Part shown: one piece after another, positions 1-8,442 of the stretch
Numbering within the stretch: the stretch's first letter is position 1
Layout of the letters: every line of letters starts with the position of its first letter
From: Vulcanimicrobiota bacterium
GTDB lineage: Bacteria; Vulcanimicrobiota; Vulcanimicrobiia; Vulcanimicrobiales; Vulcanimicrobiaceae
DNA length: 64,000 nt
Direction: 5' to 3'
Assembly: GCA_027459645.1 (NCBI GenBank)
Contig: DAIDHQ010000022.1
Location: 186,001 to 250,000 of the forward strand
Made by a program: the position numbers and the translations under genes
The notes under the pieces: model-generated
Database searches by the model: none
The model's input: the letters and a program-made list of their open reading frames with translations, nothing else
What the model was told of the DNA's origin: nothing

Positions 1-781
1 TATCGACCATAACGGGTGAAACGTGATATCCGTCGGCGATCAGCTGCACGAGCGTGCGGCGGTCTTGAATGAACGCCGCCAAGATCGACGGATCGCGATG
101 GATCAACGGCGGCATGCCGTTGAACGCGTGCGTTAGCGAACGAAATCCCAGTCCGATTGCGAGCATTCCTTCGCGGTAGCGCGCTCCGGTATGCCCCGCC
201 GAACAGACGACGCCGTGATCGAGAAAGACGCGCATGGCATCGGCGGCGCCTTCGATTTCGGGGGCCATCGTCACGAGCAAGCACGCGCCTTTGCAAGCGT
301 CGATCATATCTTTGGCGCGCGCTGCGTTTGCCGGCAGCAGCCATTCTTGGCGATGGACGCCGCGAAATTTCGGATTGAGAAACGGCCCTTCGAAGTGGAC
401 GCCGAGGCAACGCGCGCCGCGTGGCCCATCCTCTTCCAAGCCGTGCGCCGCTTCGACGACTTCCGACGCTGCATGCAACATCGACTCGAAGGGTGCCGTC
501 ATAATGCTTGCGACGAACCCCGTCGCACCCATGCGCGCGTATTCGCTTGCGGCGATCGCTACGGCGTTTCCCTGATCCCGGTTGAACAGCGCGTCGCCGG
601 CGCCGTTGGTGTGAACGTCGATCAAACCGGGTGCGATGCTATAGCCGGGCGGGAGCGGATGGTCCGTCGGCCCGTCTGCGGGAAGAATTGCGCGAATTCG
701 GCCGTTGTCGATTTCAACGCGTCCATAGCACGACGTGCCGTCGCCTACCGCGATAGAAGCGGGTCCCAGCTTGATGCTCAT
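1..781 (-). CDS. nagA: N-acetylglucosamine-6-phosphate deacetylase, 3' part cut by window edge
   Basis: Amidohydrolase that removes acetate from GlcNAc-6-P in amino-sugar catabolism and cell-wall recycling, in the cytoplasm. About 260 N-terminal codons are present and the C-terminal third lies outside the window. Visible family motifs: PGLIDVHTNGAGD near residue 50 (first metal-binding strand), GVHFEGPFLN with the metal-binding Glu, SAGHT with a metal His, and LTHAFNGMPP with the next His. The ATG at 781 (MSIKLGP) gives the normal N-terminus. The gene lies 32 bp downstream of the dynamin-like gene on the same strand and may be co-transcribed with it. Assignment to nagA is clear; substrate preference is inferred from the family. 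Confidence 0.9.
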   Translation of the reverse strand, partial: MSIKLGPASIAVGDGTSCYGRVEIDNGRIRAILPADGPTDHPLPPGYSIAPGLIDVHTNGAGDALFNRDQGNAVAIAASEYARMGATGFVASIMTAPFESMLHAASEVVEAAHGLEEDGPRGARCLGVHFEGPFLNPKFRGVHRQEWLLPANAARAKDMIDACKGACLLVTMAPEIEGAADAMRVFLDHGVVCSAGHTGARYREGMLAIGLGFRSLTHAFNGMPPLIHRDPSILAAFIQDRRTLVQLIADGYHVSPVMVD

Positions 782-813
782 ATGCCGGCCTTTCCGATTC
801 GACGCGGGCGGCG

Positions 814-3558
814 TCAGAGCCCCTTACCGAACAGGCGCGCGAAGATGCCGCCGCGCTCCCGCTGCGGTTCCTGTCGTGGCGCTGTGTGCGCTTGCTCCGT
901 TGCTGCGCGCGCAAGGCGCTCGAGACGCGCCATATGCGCCTCTGCATGCGCTTCCAGGGTCGATCGAAGCGCTTCCATTTCGTTCCAAGGCGCGCTGGCG
1001 CGCTTCTCGCGCTTGGCTCCATCGTACTCGAGCGCGGAAATGGTAAAGATCCGTTCGCTCGTAATTTTTCGCTCCTGCAAGTACTGCGAGGCGAGTTCTA
1101 CGACGTGACGCCGTTCGTTCGGTGCTTCGTTGTCGGCAATCGTGTGTGCGAAAAGCATCGGTTTGTTGAATTCGGCCACGCGTTCGTATAAGGTCAACTC
1201 GCGTTCGGAGAGCTGGCGCGAGAAGAGGCAGAGAATTTCGCTTGCGTGCGATGCGACGACGACGTTGACGTCTTCGGCCGCTGGATCGCCCGAATCGAAT
1301 GCCGGCGCGTGCACGAGAACGAGTTCGCGCGGCAGCGACCACGGCACCAGCAAAAGCACCGGACCGTGCGCCGCCTGCGCGGTCGCCGTTGCGAACTCGA
1401 TCTCGCGCCACTCGCCGCCGTCTCCCAGCGCGAATGCCGTTTCTTTTTCCCCGTAGCGAACGTGAATCGGAAACCGTACGCTGCCGGCGACGTCGTCGGT
1501 CAAGACGGTGCGTCCGGCGAAGGCGTTGATCAGGCTGCTCTTTCCGCGACGCAGGGCCCCGAGGACGGCGACGCGCCAACGCGATGGGCGCAGTCCGCGA
1601 TCGTAAAGCGCCGCATCGAAATTCGCTTCCGCATCGGTGTGCGCGAGGCGCACGGCGTGGCTGCCCGGATCGGCCGGCGCGATCTCTTCCTCGTGGAGCA
1701 TGAAGTTCGCGACGATTTCCGCCATCGCCGCGCCTTCCGCCGCCAGGCGTTCCCGGCGCGATGCGAGCTCCGCGCGCGTCGATTCCGCGCTCCCGGTTTC
1801 GTGCGCGAGCAACGCGCGCTCGATGCTGCCGACGTCGGCGTCGCGTTTGGCGAGAACCGCTTCCGCCAGCCGCTGCGCGAGGTCGTCGAAGACGCGCTGC
1901 AGCTTTGCGCCGATGCGATCGGCGAAGGCCAACACTTCCGTGCGGAAGCGTGGAAAGATTTCGTCGCGCAGATCGGCGATGAGCTCGCGCTTCATGTACG
2001 AACCGGTTTGCCGGCTGTTGAAACGCGTGGCGATTTCGTGCACGAGCCCGATTGCCGGGCCGCCGATCGCTTCGAGCACGATCGTCGCGGCGATGGCGCT
2101 CGCGGAGTCGCCGCTCCAAAGGCTGCTCCCCGCTTCGGATCCGAACGCGCGCGCGGCGCTTTCGTTGATCGAGAAGCGAAACGGCACGATCGCTTCACTG
2201 CGCTGCAGCTGCAGCTCCAGGTGTTCGACGATGCGTGCGGCGAGCCGCCGGGAAAACTCCTCGACCACCCCGGCAACCACGCGATCGACGATGATGTGCA
2301 AGCGCGCGCGATCGCGCAGCCGTGCGACGTCGGCGGTATCGAAGCTCTGCGAAAGCGAGCGTTCGAGGTCGTCGGCCAGCTCGGCACCGCGTTCCGGCAT
2401 CAACGTACGCATCGCCAATCCCGCTTGCAGAAGCGAGGCGCCTTCGGCGCGCGCGCGCTCGTCGAGCGCCGCGAGCGCGGGCACGATCTGGGCGCGACGG
2501 GCGTTGAGCGCCGCATCGTCCAGCGCCAGCATCGCAAGATCTCGTTCGATCTGCGCCGTCTCGTCGGAAATCGCGCTGCTCACGCGTTCGTTCGCGCGGC
2601 GCAGTCTCGCGCGCCCCGTGCGCCGGATCAACGACGCGTCGAGCGCGGAGAGGAAGCGCGGGAAGCGGCTCTCTTCGATTGCCGGCGTGTCGTTGGTCAG
2701 CACCCCTTCGACGTATTCGCGGGCGGAGAGCGCGTATACGTACGTGCCGGGCGCGTGTATCGCGGCCATGGAGGAGATGCGCTCGTAAGCGTGTTCCCAC
2801 GCGGGCCGTCCGTCGCTCTGCGGCTGCTCCCACAGGTCGATCTTCGTCTGCACGATGAAGATCGAATCGATGTGCTGCCGAACGATGCCCAAGAACGACG
2901 CATCGCCTTCGGTGAACGGTTGTTGCGTGTCGATCAAATAGAGCACCGCGTCCGCCGTCGGCAAGAACTGCAGCGTCGCGCGGCGATGGGCCGGATTGAT
3001 TGACGCGAGTCCGGGCGTGTCGGCGACGATGAAGCCGCGCTGCAAGAACGGCGAGTCCGTGTGAACCACCACGCGCGAGGGCGCGTCGCTCACGTGTCCG
3101 GTGCCCGTTACCGTATCTTTCGTGGCGTCGTGCAGCGTGCCGGCGTCGCCGCTTCCGACGGCAATGAAGCGGTTCAGTCGATCGAGGGGAATGCGCTCGG
3201 TGCGCCCGTCTTCGAAGACGGCATTGGCTTCGGTGCTGCTGCCGTACTCCAATTCGGTAATCGTCGCGGTCGAGGGATTGATGTCGGTCGCGAGCAGGCC
3301 GACGAGTTGCCGTTGTCCGCCCGCGCCCTCTTCGTAGCGGAATTTGCCGAGCAAAGCGTTGAGCAGAAACGATTTGCCGCTGGAGAACTCGCCGACGACC
3401 GCAAGCACGAAACGCGAGCGTTCCAGACGCTTGCGGACGCGGGTGATCGGGGCGCGGCGGTCGCCGTGAAGCAGCGGCTCGATAACGAGCAAACGCGCGA
3501 CGAGATCGTCGCGCGTTGTTTCATAGCGCTGCATGGCATTGGAGTCGACCCTACTCAC
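814..3558 (-). CDS. Tandem dynamin-like GTPase (bacterial dynamin, DynA-like fusion)
   Basis: 914-residue large GTPase expected to bind and remodel membranes. The N-terminal GTPase head has a P-loop GEFSSGKS near residue 58, ADTPG (G3) and QTKIDLW (G4). Long helical, heptad-like segments follow. A second P-loop, GALRRGKSS, lies near residue 670. The second head looks degenerate: its G3 region reads HAPAFD instead of DTPG and no clear N/TKxD is seen. Two heads in one chain resemble Bacillus DynA, where two dynamin units are fused. The gene overlaps the stop of the upstream phosphohexomutase gene by 8 bp, so the two are probably co-translated. Family is confident; cellular role (membrane repair, fusion, phage defence) is unknown. 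Confidence 0.85.
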   Translation of the reverse strand: MSRVDSNAMQRYETTRDDLVARLLVIEPLLHGDRRAPITRVRKRLERSRFVLAVVGEFSSGKSFLLNALLGKFRYEEGAGGQRQLVGLLATDINPSTATITELEYGSSTEANAVFEDGRTERIPLDRLNRFIAVGSGDAGTLHDATKDTVTGTGHVSDAPSRVVVHTDSPFLQRGFIVADTPGLASINPAHRRATLQFLPTADAVLYLIDTQQPFTEGDASFLGIVRQHIDSIFIVQTKIDLWEQPQSDGRPAWEHAYERISSMAAIHAPGTYVYALSAREYVEGVLTNDTPAIEESRFPRFLSALDASLIRRTGRARLRRANERVSSAISDETAQIERDLAMLALDDAALNARRAQIVPALAALDERARAEGASLLQAGLAMRTLMPERGAELADDLERSLSQSFDTADVARLRDRARLHIIVDRVVAGVVEEFSRRLAARIVEHLELQLQRSEAIVPFRFSINESAARAFGSEAGSSLWSGDSASAIAATIVLEAIGGPAIGLVHEIATRFNSRQTGSYMKRELIADLRDEIFPRFRTEVLAFADRIGAKLQRVFDDLAQRLAEAVLAKRDADVGSIERALLAHETGSAESTRAELASRRERLAAEGAAMAEIVANFMLHEEEIAPADPGSHAVRLAHTDAEANFDAALYDRGLRPSRWRVAVLGALRRGKSSLINAFAGRTVLTDDVAGSVRFPIHVRYGEKETAFALGDGGEWREIEFATATAQAAHGPVLLLVPWSLPRELVLVHAPAFDSGDPAAEDVNVVVASHASEILCLFSRQLSERELTLYERVAEFNKPMLFAHTIADNEAPNERRHVVELASQYLQERKITSERIFTISALEYDGAKREKRASAPWNEMEALRSTLEAHAEAHMARLERLARAATEQAHTAPRQEPQRERGGIFARLFGKGL

Positions 3559-4900
3559 GAATGATCCCGAGAGCTTCGTCGCGATGCCGTTCCATCAGTT
3601 CCTTGGTGTCGCCTTCGACGTTGAGGCGCAGCAACGGCTCCGTGTTCGACGGACGGACGTTGAGCCACCAATCGGGATAGGCGATCGTCACGCCATCGAG
3701 ATGGTCGACCCGAGCATCCTTGAAGTAATCTTGCAGGCGCTTGAGCGCGGCCGGAACGTCGGCGACGTGCGAGTTGATCTCGCCCGACCGAAAGCGCGTG
3801 TCGAGCGGAGCGATCGTCGCGCTCACGCTCTGCTTGCTTTCGCTAAAGACTTCGAGGCACTGCATCAGCGCGATCATGCCCGAGTCGGCGTACCAATTGT
3901 CTTTGAAGTAAAAATGGCCGGAATGCTCGCCGCCGAAAACGACGTCGCGTTCGCGCATCGTCTTCTTGATGATCGAGTGGCCGACTTTCGAGCGGATCGG
4001 GACGCCACCGGCCTTTTCCACCATTTCCGGGACGCTTCGGCTGCAGATCAGGTTGTAAAGAATTTTCGCGCCGGGATGTTTCTTGATCGTGTTGAGCGCG
4101 ACGAGCAGCGTTACCGTGCTGCCGTCGATCAGCTCGCCTTTTTCGTCGACGATGAACATGCGGTCCGCGTCGCCGTCGAAGGCCACGCCGAGATCGCATC
4201 CGTGCTTGCGCACCGCGGCTTGCAGATCGACCATGTTCTCCGCTTCGATCGGGCTTGCCGGATGGTTCGGAAAGGTGCCGTCGAGTTCGAAGTAGAGCGG
4301 CACGACTTCGCAAGGAAGGTGCTTAAAGACGTGAGGCACGGTCTCGCCCGCCATCCCGTTGCCGGCGTCGATCGCAACTTTGAACGGCTTGATTTTTTTC
4401 GCGTCGATGAAGGACAGACAATGCTCCGCGAAACCGTCGAGGATGTTCTGCTCGACGATCTTGCCGATCGATTGCGCCGGCGCGGGAAGCTTGCCCGAGG
4501 AGATCTGATCGCGGATCGTAGACAAGCCGGTATCGAGCGAGATCGCCTCGGCGTTCGCGCGCGTGAACTTCATCCCGTTATACTGCGCGGGATTATGCGA
4601 CGCCGTGATCATCACGCCGCCGTCGAAGCCGTATTTCCCCACAGCAAAATATAAGGCGTCGGTAGATACCATGCCGATATAGGTGACGTCGGCGCCCGCC
4701 TCGGTCGCTCCGCGCGCGAATGCTTCGAAAAGGCTTTCGCCCGAGGGGCGCATGTCGCGGCCGACGACGATTCGGGCTCCGCCGACGAGCGATGGAAAGC
4801 AGCGACCGATGCCGTACGCGATGTCGTCGTTAAGCTCTGACGGATAAATCCCACGGACGTCGTAGGACTTGAAGAGGCCCGGATCTATCTGCATCTGCAT
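3551..4900 (-). CDS. manB: Phosphomannomutase/phosphoglucomutase
   Basis: 449-residue alpha-D-phosphohexomutase that interconverts hexose 1- and 6-phosphates and supplies sugar nucleotides for surface polysaccharide. It has the full signature set: N-terminal FKSYDVRGIYP, catalytic phosphoserine loop TASHNP, metal loop DGDADRMF, sugar-binding GGEHSGH and the phosphate-binding loop RPSNTEP near the C-terminus. Length matches the PMM/PGM (AlgC-like) subgroup. The gene is divergent from the phosphatase gene, with 26 bp between the starts, and is followed with 8 bp overlap by the dynamin-like gene. Whether mannose or glucose phosphate is the main substrate cannot be read from sequence. Confidence 0.9.
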   Translation of the reverse strand: MQMQIDPGLFKSYDVRGIYPSELNDDIAYGIGRCFPSLVGGARIVVGRDMRPSGESLFEAFARGATEAGADVTYIGMVSTDALYFAVGKYGFDGGVMITASHNPAQYNGMKFTRANAEAISLDTGLSTIRDQISSGKLPAPAQSIGKIVEQNILDGFAEHCLSFIDAKKIKPFKVAIDAGNGMAGETVPHVFKHLPCEVVPLYFELDGTFPNHPASPIEAENMVDLQAAVRKHGCDLGVAFDGDADRMFIVDEKGELIDGSTVTLLVALNTIKKHPGAKILYNLICSRSVPEMVEKAGGVPIRSKVGHSIIKKTMRERDVVFGGEHSGHFYFKDNWYADSGMIALMQCLEVFSESKQSVSATIAPLDTRFRSGEINSHVADVPAALKRLQDYFKDARVDHLDGVTIAYPDWWLNVRPSNTEPLLRLNVEGDTKELMERHRDEALGIIRE

Positions 4901-4926
4901 GGCTCTAGCCGCTTTCGGAAGGGTGA

Positions 4927-6312
4927 ATGTCCTTACCTACGCTTGGGGGACGCCGGATACCGGCCTCGCTCGTGACTACGGCGATTCTCGCAATCGCGGT
5001 GGTGCTCGCCGTACAGGGCGCCTTCTCAACGCGCGCCTCGATCGCGCGCACCTTCTCGGAGCAGGCGCAAATCGTGCAGGCGCAATTGGCGCTGGAACAG
5101 CTGCTCCGTCTGCAGATCCACGAGGAAGATTCCGTTCGGGGTTACTCGCTGACCCGCGACCCCTTCTACAAAGAACAGTACGCCTCCATCACCTCCGACT
5201 TTGCTCGCAAGGCGGCCGCGGTGCGGCACATCCTCTCGAAGGCCGGCCTCGAGAGCGGGCGCCAAAACCTCGACGACTATCTCTCGCTGCAATCGAATTG
5301 GCGCAAGAAAATAGCCGAGCCGCTGCTTGCGCATCCGGGACGCGACATCGCGCAAATCGATAAAGAGAACAAGGCGTTCACCGACTACGAGGCGCGAACG
5401 ACGGACGAGATTCGCGCCACCTTGGCACAAGCGAACGATCGCCTTGGCAAGAGCACGCAAGAGCAAGTCAACACGAACGCCTACCTGCGCGCGATGTGGC
5501 TCATCATCCTAGGGCTCGCCGCGATACTCGTGAACGGCTACCGTTCGCGTTTGGCGACCGAGCTACAGGAAGAGCGTTCGACGACGGAGGTCTTGCAGCG
5601 CGCCTTTCGCAGCGAACACGTGCCTCTCCCCAATTGCCAAGTCGGCAGCGCGTATGTTGCAGCAAGCAGCCACTTGGCCGTGGGCGGCGACGTCTTCGAC
5701 GTCTACCGCCTCTCGGGTACGCTTGCATTACTCTTCATCGCCGACGTCAGCGGAAAGGGCGTCGATGCGGCGGTCCTCACGGCGTTCATCAAATTCACGA
5801 TTCGCGGCATCGCCCTGCGTCGGCGCGATCCGGGCGCGATGCTCGCCGAGTTCAATACCGCCTTTGCCCAGACGGTCGAAAACCCGTATCTCTTCGTCTC
5901 GATGTTCGTCGCGGTGCTCGATACCGAAACGTTTCAGCTGCGATATGCGAGCGCAGGGCACGATTCGGCCTTCCTGCGCCGTTCTAACAATGCGGTGCAA
6001 CAGCTGGCGGTGACCGGACCGGTCCTCGGCGTGATGGAGGAGCCGTTCGAAACGAAGACCTTGTATCTGGAAGACGGCGATACGCTGGTTCTCGCGACGG
6101 ACGGCTTGACCGAAGCACGCACCCGGCAGGGCGCGACGCTCGGCGAGGCAGGCGCGATGGAGTTGATTGCGAGCACCAACCCCGCGCCGCAGCTCATGGC
6201 CGACGAAATCGTCGCACGCGTGCGAGCGCTGCGCGGAAATCAGCTGCGCGACGATCTCGCGGTGCTGGCCGTTCGCGTACGCGAAGCGGAGGATCGCGAT
6301 GCGGCGATCTAG
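4927..6312 (+). CDS. Membrane-bound PP2C/SpoIIE-type serine phosphatase with CHASE3-like sensor
   Basis: 461-residue RsbU-like phosphatase. A first membrane segment lies at about residues 13-33. An extracytoplasmic helical region follows (RLQIHEEDSVRGYSLTRDPF, typical of CHASE3), then a second membrane segment near 185-203. The C-terminal SpoIIE/PP2C domain has metal-binding aspartates in GGDVFD, DVSGKG and DGLTEAR. Such proteins dephosphorylate anti-sigma-factor antagonists in partner-switching general stress pathways. No anti-sigma or STAS gene lies in the window, so the target is unknown. The ATG at 4927 precedes a short basic segment and the membrane helix. The stop overlaps the next gene by 14 bp. 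Confidence 0.85.
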   Translation: MSLPTLGGRRIPASLVTTAILAIAVVLAVQGAFSTRASIARTFSEQAQIVQAQLALEQLLRLQIHEEDSVRGYSLTRDPFYKEQYASITSDFARKAAAVRHILSKAGLESGRQNLDDYLSLQSNWRKKIAEPLLAHPGRDIAQIDKENKAFTDYEARTTDEIRATLAQANDRLGKSTQEQVNTNAYLRAMWLIILGLAAILVNGYRSRLATELQEERSTTEVLQRAFRSEHVPLPNCQVGSAYVAASSHLAVGGDVFDVYRLSGTLALLFIADVSGKGVDAAVLTAFIKFTIRGIALRRRDPGAMLAEFNTAFAQTVENPYLFVSMFVAVLDTETFQLRYASAGHDSAFLRRSNNAVQQLAVTGPVLGVMEEPFETKTLYLEDGDTLVLATDGLTEARTRQGATLGEAGAMELIASTNPAPQLMADEIVARVRALRGNQLRDDLAVLAVRVREAEDRDAAI

Positions 6313-6703
6313 CTTCGTTCTGGCGCTGGTGCTTGCGCTTGCCGGTAGCGTTGCGCTCGCGCGCGCCGACTGCCGCGTGCGTACTGGCGACGTCGTCGTG
6401 CTGTACGGAACGAGCGACGATCCCGACGTCTTTTTGTGGGATTCCCGCTTCCGCATGCGACGGTATCAGGAAGGGACGTTCGATGAGATGAATGCGCTGT
6501 TGCCGCACGCGGTGCTCGCGCGCCCCGGCACGCGCGCCGTCGTCGTTAGTTGCGTTGCGCGTTTCGTGCGTTCGAAGTTTTCGGACGTTCCGGAGGACGC
6601 AATCGGCGTCAAGATCGTGAGCGGCCCGCTTCGCGGCCAAGAAGGCTGGGTGCTCGGATCGAGCATCCGCGGCATCTATCACCGCATCAGGAGACGGCGG
6701 TAG
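6299..6703 (+). CDS. Small secreted protein, possible SH3-like fold
   Basis: 134 residues from the ATG at 6299, starting inside the end of the phosphatase gene. A signal peptide is clear (MRRSSFVLALVLALAGSVAL, cleavage after ARA). The C-terminal part (GVKIVSGPLRGQEGWVLGSS) resembles the strand-turn-Gly-Trp-Val pattern of bacterial SH3-like domains. Two cysteines in the mature chain may form a disulphide. The overlap suggests co-translation with the phosphatase, so it may be a periplasmic partner, but the function is unknown. Its 3' end overlaps the convergent btuD gene by 17 bp. Confidence 0.65.
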   Translation: MRRSSFVLALVLALAGSVALARADCRVRTGDVVVLYGTSDDPDVFLWDSRFRMRRYQEGTFDEMNALLPHAVLARPGTRAVVVSCVARFVRSKFSDVPEDAIGVKIVSGPLRGQEGWVLGSSIRGIYHRIRRRR

Positions 6704-7463
6704 TCGCGGCAAAGACTCGCGGGCCGCGTGCCGTGTCGATGCGTTCTACGGCGATGCCATATGCCGATTCGATCAGCGCGGGCTGCAGCACGCGATCGGG
6801 CACGTCAAAGGCGAGCAGCCGCTCGCATCCGAGCAACATCAGCCGGTCGGCATAGGCCGCCGCATCGTTGAGATCGTGAAGCACGCTGACGACGGCGGTA
6901 CCGTCGCGCGCGATCGCGCGCAGCAGCGCGAGAATCTCGTGTGCGACCCGCACGTCCAGATGGCTCGTCGGTTCGTCCAGCAGCAGTACGGGCGTCGACT
7001 GTGCGAGCCCCATGGCGATCCACACGCGTTGCCGCTCGCCGCTCGAGAGCGTCGCAAAAAGGCGCTGCGCGTATTCACGCATGTGCACCGCGTCGAGCGC
7101 GCGCGCGACCGCTTCGTCGTCTTCGCGCGTCGCGCCCCATTGCCACCATTGGTGGTGGGGAAAACGCCCTAGCTCGACGACGTCCGCAACCCGAAGGGAT
7201 TCGCTCAAGAGATCGTCGCTGGTCACGAAGGCGATGTGTCGCGCGCGCTCGTTCGCCGACATCGCTTGGAGCGAGGTTCCGTCGATCGCGATTTCGCCCG
7301 ACGCGGGCGCGGCGATACCGCTTATCGTGCGAAGCAACGTCGTTTTGCCGACGCCGTTGGGACCGAGCACGCACACGAATTCGCCGGCTTCGATCGTCGC
7401 ATCGATGTCGCGAACGAGCGTGCGGCCCGGCACTTCAAGGGTTACCCGGTCGAGTGCAATCAT
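6687..7463 (-). CDS. btuD: Vitamin B12 ABC transporter ATP-binding protein
   Basis: 258-residue ABC ATPase of the FecE/BtuD group. Walker A GPNGVGKTT, signature LSSGERQR, Walker B VLLLDEPTSHLD and H-loop SVLHDL are all present. The start MIALDRVTLEV at 7463 overlaps the btuC stop in an ATGA arrangement, so this is the third gene of btuB-btuC-btuD. Sequence alone would also allow iron-siderophore or haem uptake. The cobalamin riboswitch upstream of the operon and nearby cobU make corrinoid import the best reading. Confidence 0.88.
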   Translation of the reverse strand: MIALDRVTLEVPGRTLVRDIDATIEAGEFVCVLGPNGVGKTTLLRTISGIAAPASGEIAIDGTSLQAMSANERARHIAFVTSDDLLSESLRVADVVELGRFPHHQWWQWGATREDDEAVARALDAVHMREYAQRLFATLSSGERQRVWIAMGLAQSTPVLLLDEPTSHLDVRVAHEILALLRAIARDGTAVVSVLHDLNDAAAYADRLMLLGCERLLAFDVPDRVLQPALIESAYGIAVERIDTARGPRVFAATTAVS

Positions 7464-8437
7464 GCGGGCCGCTCCGCATGCAGGTAGAGGTAGAGAAACG
7501 CGGGCACGCCGACGAACGCGAGCAACACGCCGATCGGCAATTCGGACGGTGCGACGATGCTGCGCGCGATTGCATCGGCGAGCGCACAAAAAGCCGCGCC
7601 GATCAAGGCGCATGCCGGCAGCATCACGCGCGCGTCGGATCCGGTGAAACGGCGGGCGACGTGCGGCACGATCAGGCCGATAAAGCCGACGAGCCCCGCC
7701 AGCATGACGCTTGCGGCGGCAAAAAGCGAGGTTGCAGCAAGAATGATCCATTGCGCGCGCGCCACGTTGAGTCCGATCGTTTGCGCGCGAACGTCGCCGA
7801 TTCGCAGCGCGTTGAGCGCCGGAATCGCGAGCGCCGAGAGGCCTGCGCCGATAACGACGTAGGGCAGCGCGAACGCGAGATCGCTCCACCCGCGCCCGGC
7901 CATCGATCCCGCGAGCCACGCAAGAATCTGCTGTGCCGCGTCGGGCGAGTTTGCGCGCGCGATAGCCAGTGCAACGATTGCCGAACAAAACGCGGAGACC
8001 GAAACGCCGGCGAGGATCAGGCGGTAGGCGTCGAGGCCGCTGCCGCGGCGCGCGAGCGTTGCGACGAGAATTGCGGTGACGATGCCGGCGGCAAAGCCCA
8101 AAACGCCGAGAAACGGCGTCGCGACGCCCGCGAGAATGGCGAGCGCGATGGCCGCGGCGGCTCCGGCGCTCACGCCCGTGAGATACGGGTCCACCAGCGG
8201 GTTTCGCAGCATGCCTTGCAGCAAAGCGCCGCCCAAGCCGAGTGCGGCCCCCACGACGGCCGCGATCGCGACGCGCGGCAAGCGCAGTTGCCACACGATG
8301 GTCGTGATGTCGTCGTGGGCGTGGGGATGAAGGAGCGCCGCGTATACCGCAAGCGGACTCACGCTGCTGCCGCCCGGGAGCAGGCTCAAGGCGCAAACCG
8401 CGAGCGCGATAACCGCGAGCGCCCCCAGGCGTAGCAT
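7460..8437 (-). CDS. btuC: Vitamin B12 ABC transporter permease
   Basis: 325-residue inner-membrane permease of the FecCD/BtuC family with about nine to ten hydrophobic segments. The typical signature is present: WQLRLPRV near residue 50 followed by LGGALLQGMLRNPL (the ABC-coupling helix region) and GVSAGA. It forms the transmembrane channel with BtuD and receives cargo from BtuF. Lies 5 bp downstream of btuB and overlaps btuD by 4 bp. Specificity for cobalamin is inferred from the riboswitch and neighbours. Confidence 0.88.
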   Translation of the reverse strand: MLRLGALAVIALAVCALSLLPGGSSVSPLAVYAALLHPHAHDDITTIVWQLRLPRVAIAAVVGAALGLGGALLQGMLRNPLVDPYLTGVSAGAAAAIALAILAGVATPFLGVLGFAAGIVTAILVATLARRGSGLDAYRLILAGVSVSAFCSAIVALAIARANSPDAAQQILAWLAGSMAGRGWSDLAFALPYVVIGAGLSALAIPALNALRIGDVRAQTIGLNVARAQWIILAATSLFAAASVMLAGLVGFIGLIVPHVARRFTGSDARVMLPACALIGAAFCALADAIARSIVAPSELPIGVLLAFVGVPAFLYLYLHAERPA

Positions 8438-8442
8438 CGCCG

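Noticed and set aside
1246-3003. Long plus-strand open frame of 585 codons
   Set aside because: Arg/Ala-rich shadow of the dynamin-like gene on the opposite strand, without recognisable domains.
7464-8396. N-terminal extension of btuD giving a 569-codon frame
   Set aside because: The extra part is an out-of-frame reading of btuC; ABC homology begins at the ATG at 7463, which overlaps the btuC stop.
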